DNA from: Actinokineospora enzanensis DSM 44649
Lineage (GTDB): Bacteria > Actinomycetota > Actinomycetes > Mycobacteriales > Pseudonocardiaceae
NCBI RefSeq assembly: GCF_000374445.1
Contig: NZ_KB894451.1
Coordinates: forward strand, 1-37,791
Direction of reading: 5' to 3'
DNA: 37,791 bases
Shown here: piece after piece, positions 1 through 9,105 of the stretch
Layout: each line of letters opens with the position of its first letter
Position numbering within the stretch: position 1 is the stretch's first letter
The notes under the pieces: model-generated
Told to the model about the DNA's origin: nothing
Seen by the model: only the letters and a program-made list of their open reading frames with translations
Database searches by the model: none
Translations under genes and position numbers: made by a program

Positions 1-345
1 ACCGAGGGCGACCAACCGCAAGCCTCCGGCCACTTCCAGCGCCCGGCCAACCGACCCTCCGGCCAGTCCGGCGAGTTCCCAACCGTCGCGCGTCCAGCGG
101 GCCAGTTCACCGACGGCCCGATCGGCGACCAGCCCCAGGCTTCCGGGAGCTTCCCGCACCCGAACCGCGGTCAGTCCGGCCAGTTCCCCGCGGGCGGTGC
201 CGAGCAGCCGCGTCCCACCGGCCAGTTCCCCATCCCGCCCGGCGAGCAGTCGGCCGGGCGCGGCAGGCCACCGCAGCCGGGTTCGCGGTCGGGGCAGTTC
301 CCCGTCGCGGGCCAGGAGAACGCGGGCGACCAGTCCGGCCAGTTC
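1..345 (+). repeat. Degenerate (S/T/A)GQF peptide repeats in the LCP N-terminus
   Basis: Translated in frame 1, the motif [SAT]-G-[QHES]-F occurs eight times, at visible residues 9, 23, 33, 48, 59, 73, 97 and 112. The decapeptide [10 protein letters not shown] occurs twice, at residues 3-12 and 42-51. Spacing is irregular (10-24 residues). The segment precedes the membrane helix, so it should be cytoplasmic. The repeat continues to the left edge and its full copy number is unknown. Confidence 0.75.
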
Positions 346-2256
346 CGCGCGCAGCCCGGCGGCCAGCCGCAGGCGAATGGCGAGGGCAAGCCGCACATCC
401 CGCGGCAGCAGGCCCCCGGCCAGTCGTCCATGCCGCCGCGCCCGGACGAGCCGGAGCGTGCGGAGCCGCCGGTCGAGCGGATCGGCCTGACCCCGCCGCC
501 GGGTGTCTCGCCGCAGGAGCTGGCGGGGCTTACCACCGAGATGGAGCCCATCGGCGAGGCGGTGCAGAAGCGCAGGCGCGTCGACCAGACGCTGGCGCGG
601 TTCTCCAAGGTGCACGACGAGCTCAAGGCCGAGGAGAAGGCGCGCAAGTCCAAGCGCATCAAGCTGTCCCCGTGGGCGGCCGAGGACGCCGAGCTGGACG
701 AGAAGCTGGACGAGCTGGCGCAGCTGCCCGGCACCGAGCTGGTCACGCCGGTCGCCGAGGACGAGCCGGAGAAGCCCAAGCGCAGCCGGTGGTCGCTGAT
801 CGCCAAGGTGTTCTCCGGGTCCACCGCGCTGGTCGTGTTCGCCGCGACCGCGGCGGGCTGGGGCTTCAAGGAGTGGACCGAGAACAGCATCGGCCAGGTG
901 CACGCGCTCGACCCGGACTCCGCGGACATCAAGAACGCCCAGGCGCAGCTCGGCGACGAGAACTTCCTGCTGGTCGGCTCCGACTCCCGGGAAGGCGCGC
1001 AGGCCGAGGACAACATCGGCGACGTGAGCAAGATCCCGGGCGCGCGCTCGGACACGGTGATGATCGCGCACATCCCGGCCGACCGGTCCCGGGTCGTGAT
1101 CGTTTCCTTCCCGCGCGACCTGGAGATCAATCGCCCGGCCTGCCAGCGCTTCGACGCCAAGCAGGTCAAGTACCTCGACGAGCAGGTGGCGGCCAACAAG
1201 ACCGCCAAGATGAACACCGCGTACGAGGTCGGCGGCCCGCTGTGCCTGACCAGGGTGGTGCAGGAGATCTCCGGCCTGCACATCACCCGGTTCGTCGGCA
1301 TCGACTTCCAGGGTTTCAAAGGCATGGTGGACGCGGTCGACGGCGTGAACGTCTGCGTCGAGAAGCCGATGTACGACACCACGTTGAACAAGTGGGTCGT
1401 CCAGCAGGCGGGCACCGATGTGGTGCTGCGCGGCGAGCAGGCGCTGGACTTCGTTCGCGCCAGGCACGTCCGGGGCGACCCGACCTCCGACTACGGCCGG
1501 ATCAAGCGGCAGCAGCGGTTCCTGTCCTCGTTGCTGCGCAAGGCGATGTCCGGCCAGGTGCTGCTGGACCCGAGCAAGCTCACCAACTTCGTCAGCGAGA
1601 TGGCCAAGTCCACCTTCGGCGACAACATCCAGATCGACGCGCTGATGCAGCTCGGCCAGTCGCTGCAGAACCTGGCGGCGGGCCGGGTCACCTTCGTGAC
1701 CGTCCCGACCGTCGGCATCGAGAACTCCCGGCACAACGAGGTCCTGCGCCGCGACGACTCGAACGCCCTGTTCGCCGCGATCATCAACGACCAGCCGCTG
1801 CCCGGCGAGTCCGCTGGCGCGCCGACCGAGGGCAACCAGCAGGCGGCGCCGATCCGCCCGCAGCCGGAGCCGGTCGACCCGAAGACGTTGAAGATCCAGG
1901 TGTTGAACGGCGGCAACCCGACCGGCGGCATCGCCAAGCGCACCGCGGACAAGCTGGCCGAGTTCGGCTTCACCGTGGTGCAGTCGGGCATCGGCCCGGC
2001 GGTGCCCAAGACCGTGGTGCGCTACGGCGCGGGTCACGAGGCCGCCGCGCAGACCCTCGCCTCGGCGGTGCCGGGCGCGGAGCTGCAGGAGGACCCGTCG
2101 ATGTCCGGCGCCCTGGTCCTCACCATCGGCCCCGACTTCGCGGGTCAGGTCATCGCCCCCGGTACGGGCGGCGCCAACCCGAACCCGACTCCCCCGCCCG
2201 CGCCCCTGCCGGAGAATCTCTCCACGGTCAACGGCGCCGACGTGAACTGTGCTTGA
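1..2256 (+). CDS. LCP (LytR-CpsA-Psr) family cell-wall glycopolymer ligase, 5' partial
   Basis: The reading frame is open from base 1 to the stop at 2254-2256, so the start lies outside the window and 751 residues are visible. LCP proteins transfer undecaprenyl-linked glycopolymers (in mycolata, arabinogalactan) to peptidoglycan on the outer face of the membrane. Order: a long cytoplasmic Pro/Gly/Gln-rich segment with about eight (S/T/A)GxF repeats (bases 1-345); a charged linker; one membrane segment at about 790-870; the LCP domain at about 950-1700, with [22 protein letters not shown] and SFPRDLEI signatures; then a C-terminal LytR_C domain at about 1890-2140 (KIQVLNGG...[11 protein letters not shown]). 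An internal ATG at 430 would keep the membrane segment and both domains, but the same codon pattern and low-complexity repeats continue upstream, so the longer frame is preferred. It is followed by phoU but separated from it by a PHO box and promoter. Confidence 0.9.
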   Translation, partial: TEGDQPQASGHFQRPANRPSGQSGEFPTVARPAGQFTDGPIGDQPQASGSFPHPNRGQSGQFPAGGAEQPRPTGQFPIPPGEQSAGRGRPPQPGSRSGQFPVAGQENAGDQSGQFRAQPGGQPQANGEGKPHIPRQQAPGQSSMPPRPDEPERAEPPVERIGLTPPPGVSPQELAGLTTEMEPIGEAVQKRRRVDQTLARFSKVHDELKAEEKARKSKRIKLSPWAAEDAELDEKLDELAQLPGTELVTPVAEDEPEKPKRSRWSLIAKVFSGSTALVVFAATAAGWGFKEWTENSIGQVHALDPDSADIKNAQAQLGDENFLLVGSDSREGAQAEDNIGDVSKIPGARSDTVMIAHIPADRSRVVIVSFPRDLEINRPACQRFDAKQVKYLDEQVAANKTAKMNTAYEVGGPLCLTRVVQEISGLHITRFVGIDFQGFKGMVDAVDGVNVCVEKPMYDTTLNKWVVQQAGTDVVLRGEQALDFVRARHVRGDPTSDYGRIKRQQRFLSSLLRKAMSGQVLLDPSKLTNFVSEMAKSTFGDNIQIDALMQLGQSLQNLAAGRVTFVTVPTVGIENSRHNEVLRRDDSNALFAAIINDQPLPGESAGAPTEGNQQAAPIRPQPEPVDPKTLKIQVLNGGNPTGGIAKRTADKLAEFGFTVVQSGIGPAVPKTVVRYGAGHEAAAQTLASAVPGAELQEDPSMSGALVLTIGPDFAGQVIAPGTGGANPNPTPPPAPLPENLSTVNGADVNCA

Positions 2257-2340
2257 TTCCTCCCGCCGCTCGGTCTGCGGAGCGCGCCCGCGGCCAACGG
2301 AATGCACCAACGGCTGGTGAACCATGGTCGGGCGTACCTA

Positions 2341-2362
2341 GTTCATCTTGGGTTCATCTGCC
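2341..2362 (+). promoter_or_regulatory. PHO box upstream of phoU
   Basis: Two adjacent 11-nt direct repeats, GTTCATCTTGG and GTTCATCTGCC, match the Streptomyces PhoP box unit (G-T/G-T-C-A-Y-Y-Y-R-G/C-G). They lie 28 nt upstream of the -10 at 2390. A further unit-like sequence, GTTCACCAGCC, is readable on the minus strand near 2312-2322. Confidence 0.75.
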
Positions 2363-2389
2363 GATGACGCATCTTCGCTTGCGTCCATC

Positions 2390-2395
2390 TAGGCT
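2390..2395 (+). promoter_or_regulatory. -10 element of phoU, leaderless arrangement
   Basis: TAGGCT is followed by exactly 7 nt and then the phoU ATG at 2403, so transcription should begin at or next to the start codon. No Shine-Dalgarno sequence is present. The -35 region is poor, as expected for a PhoP-activated promoter. Confidence 0.6.
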
Positions 2396-2402
2396 GTGGC
2401 CC

Positions 2403-3068
2403 ATGCGTGAGGCTTACCATAATGAACTTGGGCAGCTCGCCGACAATCTCGCGAGCATGTGCTCCATGGTCGCCGAGGCTATGGAGCTCGCCACGCGCGC
2501 TCTGCTGGAGGCGAACCTCTCCCTCGCCGAGCAGGTGATCAGCGACGACGAGAAGATCGACGACGCCAGGTCGGCCTGCGAGGAGCAGGCGTACGCGCTG
2601 CTGGCCCTGCAGGCCCCGGTCGCCACCGACCTGCGTACCGTCCTCGCCGCCATCCACGCCGCCGAGAGCCTGGAGCGCATGGGCGACCTGGCCCTGCACG
2701 TGGCCAAGGCGGCCCGCCGCAGGCACCCGGCCCCAGTGCTGCCCGAGACGGTCCAGCCGTACTTCTCGGAAATGGGCCGCATCGCCGTGCAGCTGGCCCG
2801 CCGCGCCGAAGAAGTCATCCGCTCCCGGGACGTCGCCGCCGCCCGCGCCATCGAGGACGCCGACGACGAGATGGACGACCTGCACCGCCACCTGTTCACC
2901 ATCCTGATGAACAAGGAATGGGAGCACGGCGTCGCTTCCGCGGTGGACGTCACCCTCCTCGGCCGCTTCTACGAGCGCTACGCCGACCACGCCGTTTCCG
3001 TCGCCAAGCGCGTTGTCTTCGTCGTCACCGGCCGCATGCCCGGCACCGTCAACGACGAAGACCTGTAG
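2403..3068 (+). CDS. phoU: Phosphate signalling protein PhoU
   Basis: 221 residues, the usual PhoU length. It has two three-helix PhoU repeats: [16 protein letters not shown] at the N-terminus, metal-cluster regions around [14 protein letters not shown] in the first half and [16 protein letters not shown] in the second. PhoU couples the Pst transporter to the PhoR/SenX3-type sensor kinase and represses the Pho regulon when phosphate is plentiful. The ATG at 2403 is chosen because it sits 7 nt after a TAGGCT -10 element. A PHO box at 2341-2362 implies PhoP activation. The gene is transcribed away from pstSCAB, which lies 3 kb downstream on the other strand, and ends 21 nt before a strong terminator. 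Confidence 0.95.
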   Translation: MREAYHNELGQLADNLASMCSMVAEAMELATRALLEANLSLAEQVISDDEKIDDARSACEEQAYALLALQAPVATDLRTVLAAIHAAESLERMGDLALHVAKAARRRHPAPVLPETVQPYFSEMGRIAVQLARRAEEVIRSRDVAAARAIEDADDEMDDLHRHLFTILMNKEWEHGVASAVDVTLLGRFYERYADHAVSVAKRVVFVVTGRMPGTVNDEDL

Positions 3069-3089
3069 CCCTTAGTCCACAACACTTTC

Positions 3090-3124
3090 TCCGCCCCTCG
3101 GTCCCAAATGGACCGAGGGGCGGA
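3090..3124. terminator. Bidirectional terminator between phoU and espG-like gene
   Basis: Perfect 15-bp inverted repeat (3090-3104 and 3110-3124, arm TCCGCCCCTCGGTCC) with a 5-nt loop. It lies between convergent genes, 21 nt after the phoU stop. Confidence 0.85.
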
Positions 3125-3174
3125 CTTGTCCGCAGTGGACAATAGAAGGTTGTCGCGTCAGCTTGGAGCGGACG

Positions 3175-3939
3175 TCAACGCGGCAGCACAGACCCGATCA
3201 GCTCATCCAGCTGCCGCATCAACCGCCCGCTATCCGCAGGCGAGTACGTGGCCCGAATCGCGCCATCCGCCTGCGGCCGGGTCAATGACAGATACCGCCC
3301 GGCATCCGTATCAATCCAGGCGAGCGTCCCAGCCGAGATCTCCCGCCCATGCCGCCCCCGCCCACTGACGGCGAAGAACCCGTACCCGGTCCGCGGCCGC
3401 TCCATCATCGCCGCCGCCAACCGCAGCTGCGCGTCCGACCCGGACCGAGGCGCCCGCACCGCTTGTACGAAACCACCACCGGCAGCAGGCTGCACCGGCT
3501 CGGCGATCTGCACCGACTGCCCCGGCCCGGCCCCCAACCGCGGCAACAGGTCCACCAACCCCCGAGCCACCCCGGCGGCCCCGACCACATCGAACCGAAT
3601 CGTCTGTCCTTCTTGGACAGCGACAACCCCCACGTTCCCGCGGGCCGCCCCCCGCGCCCGGATGGAACGGTCTTTCTCGACAGTCCCCATCACACCGATA
3701 CCAACGTCGTACTCCGCGCTGATCCGAAGCGCCGTCTCGACATCCGGGTCGATCCGGTTGTTCCGGATCAACCCGCGATTCGTCAGGTCGGTCAGCACGG
3801 CCTTGGCGATCCGCTCCCGATCCTCCAACAGCGCGCCGAAACTCGGGATCTCGAACGGAAACAGCCGAACATCGATGCCTAACACCTGCGACAGCGTGTC
3901 CACAGCGGCAAACGAGAGCGAATGCGAACGGGGTTGCAT
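3175..3939 (-). CDS. EspG-family T7SS chaperone-like protein (copy 1)
   Basis: 254 residues, start ATG at 3939, 6 nt after the stop of the upstream PPE-like gene, so the pair is one operon. The order of blocks (N-terminal LSFAAVDTLSQVLGIDVRLFPFEIPSFG, central GPGQSVQIAEP, C-terminal RTGYGFFAVSGRGRHGR and DTDAGRYLSLTRPQADG) is that of actinobacterial ESX secretion-associated EspG proteins. In mycobacteria EspG is a cytosolic chaperone that binds the tip of PE-PPE substrates and keeps them soluble before export. No signal peptide or membrane segment is present. Identity with the second EspG-like protein at 31115-31930 is low overall but both share the central GPGQS block. Terminates at 3090-3124. 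Confidence 0.8.
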   Translation of the reverse strand: MQPRSHSLSFAAVDTLSQVLGIDVRLFPFEIPSFGALLEDRERIAKAVLTDLTNRGLIRNNRIDPDVETALRISAEYDVGIGVMGTVEKDRSIRARGAARGNVGVVAVQEGQTIRFDVVGAAGVARGLVDLLPRLGAGPGQSVQIAEPVQPAAGGGFVQAVRAPRSGSDAQLRLAAAMMERPRTGYGFFAVSGRGRHGREISAGTLAWIDTDAGRYLSLTRPQADGAIRATYSPADSGRLMRQLDELIGSVLPR

Positions 3940-3945
3940 CGAGCG

Positions 3946-5427
3946 TTATCCGCCGATCACCGGCGGAGCGGTCATCTCATCCGTCCCGAACACATCGTCC
4001 GGGTCGGCCTCCAGCAGATACGACGGCCGCTGGTGCTCCTCGTCCTCGCCGCCCTGCCCGTGGCCCCCGCCATGTCCCATTCCGCCCATGCCCGCACCGC
4101 CACGCCCGGCAGCACCCGCCGCCCCAGCGCCACCACGCCCGAGCGCGGCCTGCTCGGCGGCCAACGCACCGGCCCCGGCGCCCATACCCGCCCCAAGACC
4201 ACCACCGGGCCGACCACCGCCGACCGCGCCAGTGCCGGAAGCACCGCCGCCACCGCCCCCGCCACCACTACCGCCGGACGGGCTCCCACCGAAGGGACGG
4301 CCGCCACCGCGCGTGATGTCCTCACCACCGGTGAAGGGCCCGCCGGTGATAGGAGTGATGCCGGGCATGTAGTTGTTGGACCCACCACCCGTGGGCCCAC
4401 CACCGCCACCACCGCCCCCAGGCAGCGTGGACGGATATCCAGGCGTACCAGGCGGATTCCAGGTACCGGGGTTCGTGCCGTTGCCGCCCCCACCGCCAGG
4501 TACAACCACACCACCCGGCGGGTTGGAGCCCCCACCACCGTTGTTGCTACCGCCGCCATTGGACCCGCCGCCCCCACCGCCACCGGTAGGAACCACGTAC
4601 CCGCCCGATCCGCCGCCGCCACCGGGACCCGCGTACGTGTGGTTGCCACCACCGTCCCCGCCGCCCCCGACCTTGGCGGGCACCTTGTTCGGCCCGTCGA
4701 TACCGCCCTTGTCGTGGCCGCCGGGCTCGTCCGGCCCGCCGGGATCGGTCAGCGTGGGCGGGGTGGCGAAGGCGGGCATGGTGGACGCGACTTCCAGCTG
4801 GCTGTCATAGCTGCTGACCACGCGCACCGCGTCGTCGTGCGCCGCCTTGCTCTTGTTGTACTGGTCCACGTATCCGTACATCTTGCGGATCGCGTCGAAC
4901 GGGTTCGGCGTGGACAGCAGGTCCCGGTTGGCCGCGGCCACGTCGAAGTGGATCACCTCGGGCATCGACTGCTTGGCGCTCGACAGCGCCGCGGACTGCT
5001 GGCCGGACTGCTGGGAGATCAACGTGGAGGCGGTCCCGGCCTCGCCCGCCCAGTTGCCGACGCTGGTCATGAACTGCCGCGCCGAGTTGCCCGCGCTGCC
5101 CTGCCAGTCCGAGGTGCTGGCGGTGACCGCCGCGTTCATCTCGTGCTGGAAGTTGGTCATGGCCGTGCCCGCGTTGCTGTACATGTCGCCGATGTCCGTG
5201 ACCTGGCTCGGGTCGACGTCCTCGGTGACCATCTTGTACAGGTCGTCGTGCGAGTTCTGGGCGTAGTTGCTGCACAGCATCCCCGGCGACGGCCGCACGT
5301 CGGTACCGGGCGGCACGTCCACCCCACCCGGCGGCGGCCCCGGCTGAACCTGGCTGTTGTCCATGAACCGGCGCCAGATGTCCCACCAGTTCGACTCGTT
5401 GACGTCCTGGTTCGCAGTGTCGACCAT
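3946..5427 (-). CDS. PPE/WXG-type T7SS substrate with Gly-rich tail (copy 1)
   Basis: 493 residues from the ATG at 5427, preceded by GGGAGG 10 nt upstream; longer in-frame starts lack this site. Residues 1-215 form a helical PPE-like region, with a WQG (W-x-G) turn at 108-110, aromatic-rich start NWWDIWRRF and a second helical pair to about 215. Residues 220-465 are almost entirely Gly/Pro/Asn low complexity with poly-Gly runs. The last 30 residues are acidic and end in YLLEADPDDVFGTDE...PPVIGG. Such proteins are exported by ESX systems; function beyond export is unknown. The downstream EspG-like gene is the probable cognate chaperone. The acidic tail is almost repeated in the second PPE-like protein at 31969-33309. 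Confidence 0.8.
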   Translation of the reverse strand: MVDTANQDVNESNWWDIWRRFMDNSQVQPGPPPGGVDVPPGTDVRPSPGMLCSNYAQNSHDDLYKMVTEDVDPSQVTDIGDMYSNAGTAMTNFQHEMNAAVTASTSDWQGSAGNSARQFMTSVGNWAGEAGTASTLISQQSGQQSAALSSAKQSMPEVIHFDVAAANRDLLSTPNPFDAIRKMYGYVDQYNKSKAAHDDAVRVVSSYDSQLEVASTMPAFATPPTLTDPGGPDEPGGHDKGGIDGPNKVPAKVGGGGDGGGNHTYAGPGGGGGSGGYVVPTGGGGGGGSNGGGSNNGGGGSNPPGGVVVPGGGGGNGTNPGTWNPPGTPGYPSTLPGGGGGGGGPTGGGSNNYMPGITPITGGPFTGGEDITRGGGRPFGGSPSGGSGGGGGGGGASGTGAVGGGRPGGGLGAGMGAGAGALAAEQAALGRGGAGAAGAAGRGGAGMGGMGHGGGHGQGGEDEEHQRPSYLLEADPDDVFGTDEMTAPPVIGG

Positions 5428-5504
5428 GGTTCGCAGACCTCCCGCCCCGAGCACCCGCCGCGCACGTCCGACCAGGGTCGCCGTACCCGGTCCCGGTGGG
5501 AACC

Positions 5505-5519
5505 GTACCAACCGCGGGC
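5505..5519 (-). promoter_or_regulatory. Shared motif upstream of PPE-espG operon
   Basis: Minus strand reads GCCCGCGGTTGGTAC, 78 nt upstream of the PPE start. The same element with one base missing (GCCCGCGTTGGTAC, 6201-6214) stands upstream of the DUF3558 lipoprotein gene. It may be a shared promoter or operator; no partner -10 was identified with certainty. Confidence 0.3.
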
Positions 5520-5569
5520 GTGCCGTGTCCCCAGTCTGACGCGACCGGTCGCCGAGGCGTTCCCCGGGG

Positions 5570-6121
5570 TCAGGGCACCTTCGGCGCCACCAGCTTGGCC
5601 GCCCCCAGAGCCTGCTCGCACAGCTGCTGCGGGTCCGGCCCGACGACCGCCACGTCGACCCGGCTGTCCGCGTCGACCTCCAGCGCGTACTTGCACGCCG
5701 TCCCACCAGTGGCGATGTAGCGCACGGCGGCGTGCTTGCCGACGTCCAGGTACTCCGTGGGCTGCTCGGTGGTGATCCGGTCGATGCCGCGGTCCGGCCA
5801 GAACTCGACGGTGACGGTGAGTGGGTCGGTGCCGCCGTCCACCGCCCAGGCACAGAGCCGAACCTGGCTCACCTTGCGCGGTTCACCCGGTCCGGTGATG
5901 CCGAGGGACTTCTGCTCGGACCCGGTCAACATGTCGCACGGCGACAGCGCGGTCAACGCACCTGGCGCGGCACTCGGCCGGGTGTTCGGCGCCCGGCTGC
6001 TGGTCGGCGCCCCCGCCGCCGGGATGGCTGTGCCGCCGATCTGGCTGGTGCAGGCCACCAGGCAGCCCTGCACCACCACCAGCACCACCGCAGCCGACAC
6101 CGGTCCCAGCACGCGTCTCAC
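5570..6121 (-). CDS. DUF3558 lipoprotein
   Basis: 183 residues from a GTG at 6121 with GAGGAG 8 nt upstream; the frame extends further upstream but without a signal sequence at its start. The N-terminus is a type II signal peptide: VRR, a hydrophobic run, and the lipobox LVAC at residues 21-24. A Ser/Pro/Ala-rich linker follows, then a DUF3558 domain starting SPCDMLTGSEQKSLGI with the paired cysteines seen in the family (CDML, LCAWAV, ACKYAL, LCEQAL). DUF3558 lipoproteins are common in Actinobacteria, often near T7SS genes; their role is not established. It precedes the PPE-espG pair on the same strand with a 142-nt gap. Confidence 0.75.
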   Translation of the reverse strand: MRRVLGPVSAAVVLVVVQGCLVACTSQIGGTAIPAAGAPTSSRAPNTRPSAAPGALTALSPCDMLTGSEQKSLGITGPGEPRKVSQVRLCAWAVDGGTDPLTVTVEFWPDRGIDRITTEQPTEYLDVGKHAAVRYIATGGTACKYALEVDADSRVDVAVVGPDPQQLCEQALGAAKLVAPKVP

Positions 6122-6250
6122 CGTTCCGCTCCTCGACGACGTCGTCGGTGACGGCTCGACGCCGTCCGGTCGCCTGGTGTCGCGGACCCCCGCTGGCACG
6201 GTACCAACGCGGGCCGGGGCGCGGATGCCGTTGTGCGGTAACCAAAGCAA

Positions 6251-6287
6251 GATCCCCCGTACGGCGCACAATGCCGTACGGGGGATC
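6251..6287. terminator. Terminator after pstB
   Basis: Perfect 15-bp stem (6251-6265 and 6273-6287, arm GATCCCCCGTACGGC), 7-nt loop, 15 nt beyond the pstB stop on the minus strand. It would close the pstSCAB transcript. Confidence 0.85.
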
Positions 6288-6302
6288 CGGTGTCGCTGTC
6301 GA

Positions 6303-7079
6303 TCAGCCGAAGCGGCCGGAGATGTAGTCCTCGGTCGCCTTCTGCGTGGGGTTGGAGAAGATCTTCTCGGTGTCGTCCAGCTCAACCAGCCGACCCGGCT
6401 GGCCGACGCCCGCCAGGTTGAAGAAGGCCGTCTGGTCGCTGACCCGGGCGGCCTGCTGCATGTTGTGCGTGACGATGACGATCGTGAAGTCCTTCTTCAG
6501 CTCCTGGATGAGGTCCTCGATCGCCAGCGTGGAGATCGGGTCAAGGGCCGAGCAGGGCTCGTCCATCAGCAGCACGTCCGGCCGCACCGCGATGGCCCGC
6601 GCGATGCACAGCCGCTGCTGCTGACCGCCGGAGAGGCCGCCGCCCGGCCGGTTCAGCCGGTCCTTGACCTCGGCCCAGAGGTTGGCGCCGCGCAGCGCGC
6701 GCTCGGCGACCTCCTCCAGCTTCTTCTTGTCCCGCTCACCGGCCAGTCGCAGGCCCGCGACCACGTTGTCCTTGATGGACATGGTGGGGAACGGGTTGGG
6801 GCGCTGGAACACCATGCCGATGGTGCGGCGGACCGACACCGGGTCGACGGTCGAGGCGTAGATGTCCTCGCCGTCGAGCAGCACCTTGCCCTCGGCGCGG
6901 GCGCCGGGGATGACCTCGTGCATCCGGTTGAGCGAGCGCAGCACGGTGGACTTGCCGCAGCCGGACGGACCGATGAAGGCCGTCACGTTGCGCGGCGGCA
7001 CCGCCAGCGAGACCCCGTCCACGGCGTGGAACTTGCCGTAGAAGAGGTTCAGGTCCTTCACATCAATGCGTTTGGCCAT
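6303..7079 (-). CDS. pstB: Phosphate ABC transporter ATP-binding protein PstB
   Basis: 258 residues. Walker [10 protein letters not shown] at 37-45, Q-loop in [10 protein letters not shown] at 91-100, ABC signature LSGGQQQ at 149-155, Walker B LLMDEP at 170-175 and the switch His in [12 protein letters not shown]. The FQRPNPFP stretch is typical of PstB among ABC ATPases. It hydrolyses ATP to drive phosphate import through PstC-PstA. The ATG is 6 nt after the pstA stop, so it is the last gene of the pstS-C-A-B operon. Confidence 0.97.
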   Translation of the reverse strand: MAKRIDVKDLNLFYGKFHAVDGVSLAVPPRNVTAFIGPSGCGKSTVLRSLNRMHEVIPGARAEGKVLLDGEDIYASTVDPVSVRRTIGMVFQRPNPFPTMSIKDNVVAGLRLAGERDKKKLEEVAERALRGANLWAEVKDRLNRPGGGLSGGQQQRLCIARAIAVRPDVLLMDEPCSALDPISTLAIEDLIQELKKDFTIVIVTHNMQQAARVSDQTAFFNLAGVGQPGRLVELDDTEKIFSNPTQKATEDYISGRFG

Positions 7080-7085
7080 GGTCGC

Positions 7086-7997
7086 CTACTTCGTCTTCAG
7101 GGAGGTCAGCCGCGAGATCAGCGATCCCAGCAGGTTGAACACGGTGATGATCAGGATCAGCGTGACCGCCGCACCCCAGACCCGGGCCTCGCCCGCGGCG
7201 GTGGTGGTCAGCCGCTCGTTGGTCATCAACAGCGGCAACGAGGCCATGTTGCCTTCGAACGGGTCGTTGTTGATGAACGGGTTGTAGCCGACCAGCACCA
7301 GCACCGGGGCGGTCTCGCCCATGACGCGGGCGATGGCCAGCGAGATGCCGGTGACGATGCCGGACAGCGCGGTCGGGATGACGATCTTGACGATGGTCTT
7401 CCACTTGGGCACGCCAAGCGCGTAGGCGGCCTCGCGCAGCTCGTCCGGGACGATCTTGAGCAGTTCCTCGGTGGTCCGCACGACCACCGGGATCATCAGC
7501 AGCACCAGGGCCAGCGCCACCGCGAACGCGCTGCGCGGCAGGCCGAACGTGGTCACCCACAGCGCGTAGACGAACAGCGCGGCGACGATCGACGGGACAC
7601 CGGAGAGGATGTCCACGGTGAACGTCACCGCGCGCGCCAGCCGCGAGCCCTTGCCGTACTCGACCAGGTACACCGCAACCATGATGGCGATCGGCACCGC
7701 GATCACCGCGCAGACCAGGCCCTCGATCAGGGTGCCGATGATCGCGTGGTAGACGCCGCCGCCGAACTGCCGGGGCGTCAGGCCTGCCAGCGACTTCTGC
7801 CACCAGTCCAGCGAGAAGACGTACTTGAGCCCCTTGACCAGCACCGTGACGAGCAGCCAGACCAGCGGCGCGAGGGCGGCCAGGAAGGCCAGTCCGACCA
7901 GGACGGTGGCCAGCTGGTTCTTGAACCGGCGGCCGGGGCTGATCTCCTGGAACGCGGGCATCGACGCCGGGCGGTCCAGGTCGGTCGCGGCCGTCAT
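7086..7997 (-). CDS. pstA: Phosphate ABC transporter permease PstA
   Basis: 303 residues, about six membrane segments. The cytoplasmic EAA loop reads [21 protein letters not shown] near residues 195-215 and contacts PstB. It starts with ATG at 7997, overlapping the pstC stop by 4 nt (ATGA), which implies translational coupling. A short hydrophilic N-terminus precedes the first membrane helix ([20 protein letters not shown]). Confidence 0.95.
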   Translation of the reverse strand: MTAATDLDRPASMPAFQEISPGRRFKNQLATVLVGLAFLAALAPLVWLLVTVLVKGLKYVFSLDWWQKSLAGLTPRQFGGGVYHAIIGTLIEGLVCAVIAVPIAIMVAVYLVEYGKGSRLARAVTFTVDILSGVPSIVAALFVYALWVTTFGLPRSAFAVALALVLLMIPVVVRTTEELLKIVPDELREAAYALGVPKWKTIVKIVIPTALSGIVTGISLAIARVMGETAPVLVLVGYNPFINNDPFEGNMASLPLLMTNERLTTTAAGEARVWGAAVTLILIITVFNLLGSLISRLTSLKTK

Positions 7998-9067
7998 TCG
8001 TACTCCTTGTGACCGGCGATGATGGACCGGGCGAACGCGTTGACCACGAAGGTCAGCACGAACAGCACGAGGCCCGCGGCGATGTAGGCACCCGCGCCGC
8101 GCGGGTCGTTGAACTCCTGCGCCGCGCGGGCGATCTTCGAGGCGATGGTGTCGCCGCCGTCGAACAGGGTCCAGCTGAAGTGCTTGTCGGTGGCGCTCAG
8201 GATGATCATCACGGCGATCGTCTCACCGAGAGCGCGGCCGAGGCCGAGCATGGACGCGCTGATGTAGCCCGCGCGGCCGAACGGCAGGACCGTGGTGCGC
8301 ACGACCTCCCACTTGGTCGCGCCGAGCGCCAGCGCGCCCTCGATCTGCATCGGCGGGGTGCGGTCGAACACCTCGCGAGTGATCGCGGTGATGATCGGCA
8401 GCAGCATGACCGCGAGCACGATGCCCGCGGTGAAGATGGTCTGCCCGATCTCCAGGTTGGAGCTGCCCTGGGCGAAGATCGGGAGGAAGCCGAGCGTGTC
8501 GTTGAGCCACGCGCTGATCGGCGAGAGCGCGGGCGCCAGCACGTAGGCGCCCCACAGGCCGTAGATGATCGACGGGACCGCGGCCAGCAGGTCGACCAGG
8601 TAGGCGAACGGCTTCGACAGCCTGCGCGGGGCGTACTGGGTGAGGAACAGCGCGATGCCCAACGACACCGGCATCGCGATGAGCAGGGCGAACGCCGAGC
8701 TGAACACGGTGACCAGCAGCAGGTCGAGCACGCCGAACGCGAAGACCCCAGGGTCGGCGTTCCAGTCGCGGCTGAACAGGAAGTTCGCGTTGTCGTCGAC
8801 CAGCGAGGGGATCGCCTGGATCAGCAGGAAGATGCCGATCAGCGCGATCATGAGGACGACGAACCCGCCGGAGCCGACGGTCAACGCCTTGAAGATCTTG
8901 TCACCCGGGCGGGTGATCACCTTGGTGTCCTCGGTGGCGTTGCCACCGGAACCCTGCGGAGTGGAAGAAATCGGGGCCTCCGGTGCGGTGTCGGGCGCCG
9001 CGCCGCCCCGCGGGGCCCCGGCTAAACCGGGGCCCCCGGGGCGTCCGACCGTGTCGGATTCGCTCAT
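7994..9067 (-). CDS. pstC: Phosphate ABC transporter permease PstC
   Basis: 357 residues. A 55-residue hydrophilic Gly/Pro-rich N-terminus is followed by about six membrane segments. The EAA loop reads [20 protein letters not shown], and the family motif [15 protein letters not shown] is present. It forms the membrane channel with PstA. No clear ribosome-binding site is seen before the ATG at 9067, only 38 nt after pstS, so the start could be further downstream within the low-complexity N-terminus. Confidence 0.94.
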   Translation of the reverse strand: MSESDTVGRPGGPGLAGAPRGGAAPDTAPEAPISSTPQGSGGNATEDTKVITRPGDKIFKALTVGSGGFVVLMIALIGIFLLIQAIPSLVDDNANFLFSRDWNADPGVFAFGVLDLLLVTVFSSAFALLIAMPVSLGIALFLTQYAPRRLSKPFAYLVDLLAAVPSIIYGLWGAYVLAPALSPISAWLNDTLGFLPIFAQGSSNLEIGQTIFTAGIVLAVMLLPIITAITREVFDRTPPMQIEGALALGATKWEVVRTTVLPFGRAGYISASMLGLGRALGETIAVMIILSATDKHFSWTLFDGGDTIASKIARAAQEFNDPRGAGAYIAAGLVLFVLTFVVNAFARSIIAGHKEYE

Positions 9068-9105
9068 CGTCGGCTACGCCGTCTGGCTGCGCGTCGACTC
9101 GGGTA

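Noticed and set aside
171..1415. 414-aa ORF on the minus strand opposite the LCP gene
   Set aside because: Ser/Pro/Cys-rich shadow translation of a GC-rich gene; no domain, no ribosome-binding site, and the plus frame has clear LCP motifs.
672..3068. 798-aa plus-strand ORF ending in PhoU
   Set aside because: Only the last 221 codons are protein-like. The upstream part is an out-of-frame Arg/Gly/Ala-rich shadow of the LCP gene.
4200..4700. Possible DNA repeat array from recurrent GGN/CCN runs
   Set aside because: It is the Gly-rich coding tail of the PPE-like protein, with irregular units and no spacers, so neither CRISPR nor tandem repeat element.
5736..8012. 758-aa plus-strand ORF antisense to the lipoprotein gene, pstB and pstA
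   Set aside because: Composition (Arg, Gly, His, Asp, Gln repeats) is typical of antisense GC-rich frames; true genes lie on the minus strand.
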